A stretch of DNA of 6,896 nucleotides from Verrucomicrobiota bacterium (GTDB taxonomy: Bacteria; Verrucomicrobiota; Verrucomicrobiia; Limisphaerales; UBA11320): assembly GCA_016871475.1 (NCBI GenBank), contig VHDG01000211.1, forward strand, positions 1 through 6,896, given 5' to 3'. The translations under genes were made by a program, and so were the position numbers. The notes beneath the pieces are model-generated. The model ran no database searches. It was not told the DNA's origin and was given only the letters and a program-made list of their open reading frames with translations. Positions 1 through 3,643 of the stretch are shown here, in pieces. How positions within the stretch are numbered: the first letter of the stretch is position 1; every line of letters begins with the position of its first letter.

Positions 1-27
1 TCCCGTTAACTGCGTTATACCTGCAGT

Positions 28-33
28 GGTGAG
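28..33 (+). promoter_or_regulatory. Possible ribosome binding site of the sigma factor gene
   Basis: GGTGAG lies 6 bases before the ATG at 40. It is the best Shine-Dalgarno-like match near the three candidate starts (40, 49 and 91), so it mildly favours the start at 40. The 39 bases before the gene show no convincing -35/-10 pair. An ECF-type autoregulated promoter, if present, probably lies mostly outside the window. Confidence 0.35.
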
Positions 34-39
34 CTGACA

Positions 40-705
40 ATGGAAGCAATGGGCATCATCGAGTTTAGGAACTGGTTCGGTCTGGGTGACATGGCTGATG
101 AGGATGTCATGGTCCGGGTGCGCGACCTTGACGATTCGAACTCTTTCGCGCTTCTGGAGAATCGCTGGAGAGCGCCGATCACCAGGCTGTGCGAGAGAAT
201 GCTCGGTGGTGATGTACATGCAGGCCAGGATCTCACTCAGGAGACCTTCGTCCGTCTGTACTCGAGGCGATCCTCCTACCAACCTCGTGCGAAGTTCTCC
301 ACCTACCTTTGGCGGATTGCACTCAATCTCTGCCACGATGAGTTGAGAAGGCGGTCGCGTCGTGGAGAGCCCAGATTGTCAGCGGGTTGCGATGATGAGT
401 GTTTATCGGCACACGAAGCCGAGGTGCATGCACCCGGGCCGGATTCGACCTTGATCGCGCACGAGCATGCAGAGGTGGTGAGAGACGTGCTCCGAAGTCT
501 TTCTCCGGCTCATCGCGAGGTGCTGGTTTTTCGGCATTTTGAAGGCCTCAAGTTTCGCGAGATCGCCGAGCTGCTCCAGATTCCGGAGGGAACCGTGAAA
601 TCAAGGATGGTCGAGGCCCTGGACCAGGCCGCCCGATGTTTTGAAAAACGGCGTCGATTGCCCGCGCGTCCGGGATCAGGCGCTGCCGAGGATTTAAACC
701 TATGA
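40..705 (+). CDS. ECF-type RNA polymerase sigma factor (sigma-70 family)
   Basis: This encodes an alternative sigma factor that directs RNA polymerase to a stress or signal regulon from the cytoplasm. Seen in the 221-residue protein: a sigma-70 region 2 at about residues 35-108, with DLTQETFVRLY at 64-74 and FSTYLWRIALNLCHDELRRR at 86-105. A region 4 follows at about 146-200, with LSPAHREVLVFRHFEGL and the helix-turn-helix FREIAELLQIPEGTVKSRM. There is no sigma region 1 or 3, which is the ECF layout. The linker between the two regions holds a small acidic CDDEC cluster (117-121) of unknown meaning. The start at 40 has the best upstream ribosome site. However, the ATG at 91 (MADEDVMVRVRD) is where family members usually begin, so the first 17 residues are uncertain. 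The stop overlaps the anti-sigma start as ATGA, implying translational coupling and shared control by that partner. The ECF subgroup and regulon cannot be told from sequence alone. Confidence 0.93.
   Translation: MEAMGIIEFRNWFGLGDMADEDVMVRVRDLDDSNSFALLENRWRAPITRLCERMLGGDVHAGQDLTQETFVRLYSRRSSYQPRAKFSTYLWRIALNLCHDELRRRSRRGEPRLSAGCDDECLSAHEAEVHAPGPDSTLIAHEHAEVVRDVLRSLSPAHREVLVFRHFEGLKFREIAELLQIPEGTVKSRMVEALDQAARCFEKRRRLPARPGSGAAEDLNL
688..692 (+). promoter_or_regulatory. Ribosome binding site of the anti-sigma gene
   Basis: GAGGA lies 9 bases before the ATG at 702, inside the last codons of the sigma gene. It supports the ATG at 702 and reinitiation or coupled translation across the ATGA overlap. 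Confidence 0.5.
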
Positions 706-1265
706 CACACCCCACCCACGAAGACTGGATGGATCTGCTTTACTCAGAAGCTGAACCTTCGCGACGTCGAGTTTTGGAGGAACACCTTGCGCACTGCGAG
801 GTTTGTTCTGAGAAGTTCGATCGTTGGCGCGGGGCAGCCGGATACCTCACCTCGACATTCCCGCCGGCTCCAAGAAGGCGACCTTCGCCCCAGGCCGGGG
901 CGATGCGCTGGGCTGCCGCTGCGGCCATCGTTTTCATGCTCGGCATGGCGGGCGGGTGGATCGCGAGGGCTCAGTGGGGGGCAAGGGAACTGCAAGCACT
1001 TCGACAGGAGTTCGGAACGGCTCTATCGAGAGAATCAGCTGTCATCCGTGCCGAAGCTCGGCAGCTGGATCGCCGGGTGCTGGAGGCCGCCGTTCACGAA
1101 CTCGACGAGCGGATGGCTGAGAGGCTCTCCCAGGTCCAAAGCCAGCTCGTAGCTGCGGCGTGGGAAGCCAGGGATGGATTCCAGGCAGCGGGTGAGACTC
1201 TGGCCCACTTCGCGTCGCTGGCTGCAGAACGAGTTCCTTCAACCCCAGAGATCGATCAACACTAA
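702..1265 (+). CDS. Membrane-anchored zinc-finger anti-sigma factor
   Basis: This is the predicted partner of the preceding sigma factor, holding it inactive at the inner membrane until a periplasmic signal arrives. Seen in 187 residues: an N-terminal cytoplasmic domain with the zinc-binding anti-sigma signature H-x3-C-x2-C (H28, C32, C35). A proline/arginine-rich linker follows (about 54-64), then one transmembrane helix at about 69-88 (RWAAAAAIVFMLGMAGGWIA). The periplasmic part of about 100 residues is charged and looks helical or coiled-coil (about 94-155, with many Glu, Arg, Gln and Leu). The zinc-finger fold (zf-HC2/ZAS) is known to clamp ECF sigma factors; release is by regulated proteolysis or conformational change. 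No protease gene is present in the window. The gene overlaps the sigma gene by 4 bases and is followed after 10 bases by the third operon gene. The periplasmic helical region is the likely sensory or partner-binding part. Pairing with the sigma factor is inferred from position and motif. Confidence 0.9.
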   Translation: MTHPTHEDWMDLLYSEAEPSRRRVLEEHLAHCEVCSEKFDRWRGAAGYLTSTFPPAPRRRPSPQAGAMRWAAAAAIVFMLGMAGGWIARAQWGARELQALRQEFGTALSRESAVIRAEARQLDRRVLEAAVHELDERMAERLSQVQSQLVAAAWEARDGFQAAGETLAHFASLAAERVPSTPEIDQH

Positions 1266-1275
1266 GAACAAACCT

Positions 1276-2424
1276 ATGACTCCCTCTCATTCGACCTTCA
1301 TTCCATCCCAGCGGATCGGCAGAACCGCCATGGCTGGCGGCGTGGCATTGTTGCTGGGTTTCGCATCCAGCCTGCTCGCGGACCCGCTGACGCCTAGTGC
1401 TCCCGACACTCCTCCTCCACCTCCTGCGGTGGCTCAGCCGAAGCCTCTCCCGACTCCGGTTCCTAAAATACGCAAGGGCGCTGCGGACGATCGCTTTCGT
1501 GAGGATCGGTCTGCGTTTGGCTGGACGGAAGAGGTTGAGAAGGGAGTGCGCAAAGCCAGCGAGGCCTTCGATGTCGCAGTCGGCGAGGTTCATCGCGGGC
1601 TCGGCGCGGGTCTCGATCGGTTGGATCAGCAGTTGGGGCACTTGCGCCAGCGTCCGATCAGGGCGATGAATCCTCTCGTGGTTCCTCTTGCTCCCACTGA
1701 GGGACAGAAGTTGAAGGAGATGGAGGAGCATTTGAGCGTCATGGGAAGGGTTCTGGGCAAGGTCGTGGGCAAACTTTCCGAAGGTGCTTCGGACCTCTTT
1801 CCAGGCGGGTATCAATCCGCGAACGATCGCGTCAGCAGCGGTGGACCCATGTATCTGGAGGGCTACGGAGCTGTTTTCACATTTCAAGTCAGGTTTCCAC
1901 TGGTTGCTTCCACAACTCCTGCCAAGGCGTCTGACGACGAGAAGGAGGATAATGCCTGGCGTGAGGCACGAGCCGAGTTGTTCGGCGGTAAAAAGGCCCC
2001 TGGGAACCGGCTGGTGTTTCTCACCGAGGGCCCGCCTGCGGAGGAATACGACGCAACGAAGGTTGCTGCGCTCAAGCGCGACCTGACCCACGCTTTGAAA
2101 CACGCGTCAAATATGAGCCACCTCGCATCCAATGAAGAACTGGTCGTCGTCGTCCGGGGACCTGACCTTCGAAAAGTGCGCGAGGAAGTGGTCAAGAAAG
2201 TCCGCGTGGGGCCAAGACCTGACATTGATTCGGATGAGGAACCGCCAAGGAAACCGGGTGAACCTCGTGAGTCAGTGGCTCATGTGACTGTTCAGCAGGA
2301 TCGTGTCCAAGACGAGGGTGGTACTCTCATGATCCGGGCGACGAAAGCTGTCATCAGTGCTTTCGCAAAGGGTGACCTGTCAGCTGAGGAGTTTACCAAA
2401 CAGGTGAAGGTGGTTGTTTACTGA
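1276..2424 (+). CDS. Secreted protein of unknown family, third gene of the sigma/anti-sigma operon
   Basis: I do not recognise a named family. From the ATG at 1276 the product is 382 residues. It has a Sec-type signal peptide with hydrophobic core MAGGVALLLGFASSLLA (19-35), likely cut before D36, then a proline-rich stretch (about 38-66). A charged, probably helical region follows (about 82-125). The globular core includes YLEGYGAVFTFQVRFPLV (193-210) and THALKHASNMSHLASNEELV (271-290), ending at a VVVRG strand. An acidic/proline-rich segment lies at about 315-332, before a final strand-helix segment. No catalytic motif, CxxCH or second membrane helix is visible. An upstream in-frame ATG at 1174 lies inside the anti-sigma gene and would bury the signal peptide, so 1276 is preferred. 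The gene starts 10 bases after the anti-sigma stop and ends before two hairpins. It is therefore probably co-transcribed and exported to where the anti-sigma sensor domain sits. A role as sensor partner, co-regulator or envelope effector is inference. Confidence 0.85.
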   Translation: MTPSHSTFIPSQRIGRTAMAGGVALLLGFASSLLADPLTPSAPDTPPPPPAVAQPKPLPTPVPKIRKGAADDRFREDRSAFGWTEEVEKGVRKASEAFDVAVGEVHRGLGAGLDRLDQQLGHLRQRPIRAMNPLVVPLAPTEGQKLKEMEEHLSVMGRVLGKVVGKLSEGASDLFPGGYQSANDRVSSGGPMYLEGYGAVFTFQVRFPLVASTTPAKASDDEKEDNAWREARAELFGGKKAPGNRLVFLTEGPPAEEYDATKVAALKRDLTHALKHASNMSHLASNEELVVVVRGPDLRKVREEVVKKVRVGPRPDIDSDEEPPRKPGEPRESVAHVTVQQDRVQDEGGTLMIRATKAVISAFAKGDLSAEEFTKQVKVVVY

Positions 2425-2434
2425 TCCCCCATCG

Positions 2435-2463
2435 CAGGGCCGCGGAGCCGCCGGGCCCTGTTT
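2435..2463 (+). terminator. GC-rich hairpin after the sigma operon (possible first terminator)
   Basis: CAGGGCC (2435-2441) pairs perfectly with GGCCCTG (2454-2460). The 12 bases between them can add three or so inner pairs. The hairpin is followed only by TTTCAT, a weak T-run. It begins 10 bases after the stop codon at 2424. It may be a weak terminator or a 3'-end stabilising hairpin. Confidence 0.5.
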
Positions 2464-2481
2464 CATACCTGGGCCTGTTTT

Positions 2482-2512
2482 CGAGGGAGGCGCCATCCTC
2501 CTCGGGGTTTTT
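2482..2512 (+). terminator. Intrinsic terminator of the sigma operon
   Basis: CGAGGGAGG (2482-2490) pairs with CCTCCTCG (2497-2504), giving eight pairs with one bulged G (2487) and a 6-base loop. GGG and then TTTTT (2508-2512) follow. This is a stem plus T-run of the Rho-independent type. It lies about 60 bases after the stop of the secreted-protein gene and separates that operon from mogA. Confidence 0.6.
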
Positions 2513-2747
2513 CCTGTGCGAATCACACCCAGCGCGGATTCCAGCCCTCATCACACGGCGACGATGCGGGCTGAGTCGATGAGCGGAGTAGTGTGGGAAA
2601 TCCGGGCTCGCAAGGCCAGCCAGGCAACGCCATCAAAGAAACCGCCGATGGATCCGTCGTCCCCCGGACACGTTCGTCGCATCGATTTGCTTGCAAGGAT
2701 CGAAGTGGCGATGGAGTTTTCGCGCGGTAACAAGACCAACTGACTTT
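2513..2747 (+). other. Intergenic region before mogA, no confident gene
   Basis: Together with the two hairpins this makes a 323-base gap between the secreted-protein gene and mogA. It presumably carries the mogA promoter, but no convincing -35/-10 pair or known riboswitch pattern was found by eye. A plus-strand frame from the ATG at 2564 (alternative ATG at 2579) stays open for 59 codons and stops at 2741-2743, 4 bases before mogA. It would encode a small basic peptide without recognisable features. The complementary strand is also open across 2551-2739. Neither frame has a ribosome site or a family I recognise, so neither is called as a gene. Confidence 0.45.
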
Positions 2748-3230
2748 ATGGCGATACTCGTAGGGATCATCACCGTGTCTGATCGTGCATCGAAGGGCCT
2801 TTATGACGACCTGGGGGGGCCTGCATTGAAACAGGCTGCGGAGGGTTATGGGTGGAAGGTTGCGTGTGACAGTTTGGTGCCCGATGAGAGGCGAGACATC
2901 CAGCGCGCGATCAAGGAACACATCGCGCGCGGGGCTACGCTGGTGCTGACCACCGGAGGGACCGGGGTGGCGTTGCGGGATGTGACTCCTGAAGCCGTGA
3001 GGGAGATCGCGATCCGGGAATTGCCTGGCTTCGGTGAGGTGATGCGGCTGGAGTCGATGAAGATCACGTACAACGCAATTCTATCAAGAAGCCTTGCTGC
3101 TGTTGTCGAGAGGTCCCTGGTCATCTGCCTGCCTGGCAAGCCCAGCGGAGCAGTCGAGTGCCTGGGATTTGTTCACAAGGCGATCCCTCATTGCATCGAG
3201 GTTCTCCAGGAGGTTCCGACATCATGCTGA
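2748..3230 (+). CDS. mogA: Molybdopterin adenylyltransferase (MogA/MoaB family)
   Basis: This enzyme adenylates molybdopterin with ATP to give MPT-AMP, the step before molybdate insertion in molybdenum cofactor synthesis, in the cytoplasm. Seen in 160 residues: an N-terminal strand and loop ILVGIITVSDRASKGLYDD, then VPDE with Asp46, LVLTTGGTG (66-73), RDVTPEA with Asp78 (77-83), ELPGFGEVMR (91-100), AILSR (110-114) and PGKPSGA (129-135). Asp46 and Asp78 line up with the two acidic residues considered catalytic in Escherichia coli MogA. The RDVTPEA and PGFGE motifs favour MogA over plain MoaB. The protein is shorter than E. coli MogA (195 residues), lacking an internal segment after PGKPSGA and a C-terminal extension. 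The start at 2748 matches the family N-terminus; an upstream TTG at 2691 in frame gives an unrelated extension. No clear Shine-Dalgarno is present. Other Moco genes are absent from the window. Its 3' end overlaps the next gene by 7 bases. Confidence 0.93.
   Translation: MAILVGIITVSDRASKGLYDDLGGPALKQAAEGYGWKVACDSLVPDERRDIQRAIKEHIARGATLVLTTGGTGVALRDVTPEAVREIAIRELPGFGEVMRLESMKITYNAILSRSLAAVVERSLVICLPGKPSGAVECLGFVHKAIPHCIEVLQEVPTSC
3208..3213 (+). promoter_or_regulatory. Ribosome binding site of the SLBB lipoprotein gene
   Basis: AGGAGG, a full consensus Shine-Dalgarno, lies inside the end of mogA, 10 bases before the ATG at 3224. It decides that start over longer in-frame readings and over the internal ATG at 3233. 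It is the strongest ribosome site in the window. Confidence 0.75.
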
Positions 3231-3643
3231 CAATGACGAATCGCAGCCGCCCGCAGACCAGATTCGTCTGGCGGGCCGCGTCGGGTCTGGCAGCCGTCGC
3301 CATCCTCATCGCGTCGGGGGTCACCGGCTGCACGAGCAAGTCCAAAGCGCGTGCCGAAGCGCAGACAGCCTATCAGCAGGGAGCCATGCAGGCCGCCATG
3401 CAGGCCGAGCAACGCCGGGTGACGGTGTTGGTGCGTGGAGCGGTTGAAAGTCCGGTGGTCCCCTGGAGCCCGGGACTGACATTGAGCCAGGCCATCGTTC
3501 AAGCGCGATACAAGAGGTTTACGCAGCCGACTCGAATTGTTGTGGTGCGACAAGGAATCGCGCATCCCATCGACATGAAGGTTTTCCTTAAACGCATGGT
3601 CGATCCGACGTTGCAGGCCGGGGATGTGGTGGACCTTCAGTAA
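3224..3643 (+). CDS. Small lipoprotein with SLBB-like (soluble-ligand-binding beta-grasp) domain
   Basis: The 139-residue product has a positively charged N-terminus, a hydrophobic segment GLAAVAILIASGVTG (21-35) and a lipobox VTGC with Cys36 as the predicted lipidated residue. Thr at +2 fits outer-membrane sorting. A short Ala/Gln-rich helical linker (about 40-63) holds a duplicated AMQA. The remainder (about 65-139) resembles an SLBB domain: VTVLVRGAVESPVVPWSPGL, LTLSQAIVQA, IVVVRQG and a closing DPTLQAGDVVDLQ. SLBB domains are known in Wza-type polysaccharide exporters and competence proteins, but those carry extra domains (for example the Poly_export domain), absent here. This looks like a stand-alone SLBB lipoprotein. 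It overlaps the mogA stop by 7 bases, has its own strong ribosome site, and is probably co-transcribed with mogA without obvious functional linkage. A role at the cell envelope in surface polysaccharide handling is inference. Confidence 0.85.
   Translation: MLTMTNRSRPQTRFVWRAASGLAAVAILIASGVTGCTSKSKARAEAQTAYQQGAMQAAMQAEQRRVTVLVRGAVESPVVPWSPGLTLSQAIVQARYKRFTQPTRIVVVRQGIAHPIDMKVFLKRMVDPTLQAGDVVDLQ
3383..3406 (+). repeat. 12-base perfect tandem duplication inside the lipoprotein gene
   Basis: GCCATGCAGGCC occurs twice back to back (3383-3394 and 3395-3406), encoding AMQA-AMQA in the linker between the lipid anchor and the SLBB-like domain. It is in frame, so length changes by slippage would only lengthen or shorten the linker. 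Confidence 0.8.

Noticed and set aside
11..20. TTATAC near the left edge as a possible -10 element
   Set aside because: The match is poor, with no partner -35 visible in the few bases available, and an ECF promoter would not use this consensus.
1042..2103. Long open frame of 353 codons on the minus strand, opposite the anti-sigma and secreted-protein genes
   Set aside because: The product is Arg-, Ser- and Leu-rich with no signal, domain or motif. It lies antisense to two well-supported genes with a signal peptide and a zinc-finger motif. Long antisense frames are expected in GC-rich coding DNA.
2414..2743. 109-codon plus-strand frame overlapping the end of the secreted-protein gene
   Set aside because: Its first half runs through the two terminator-like hairpins and is low in recognisable sequence. 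Only the last 59 codons (from 2564) are worth considering, and those are kept as a finding rather than a gene.
3094..3447. Plus-strand frame of 117 codons across the mogA/lipoprotein junction
   Set aside because: It overlaps two genes with clear motifs (PGKPSGA of MogA and the lipobox) in other frames and has no features of its own.
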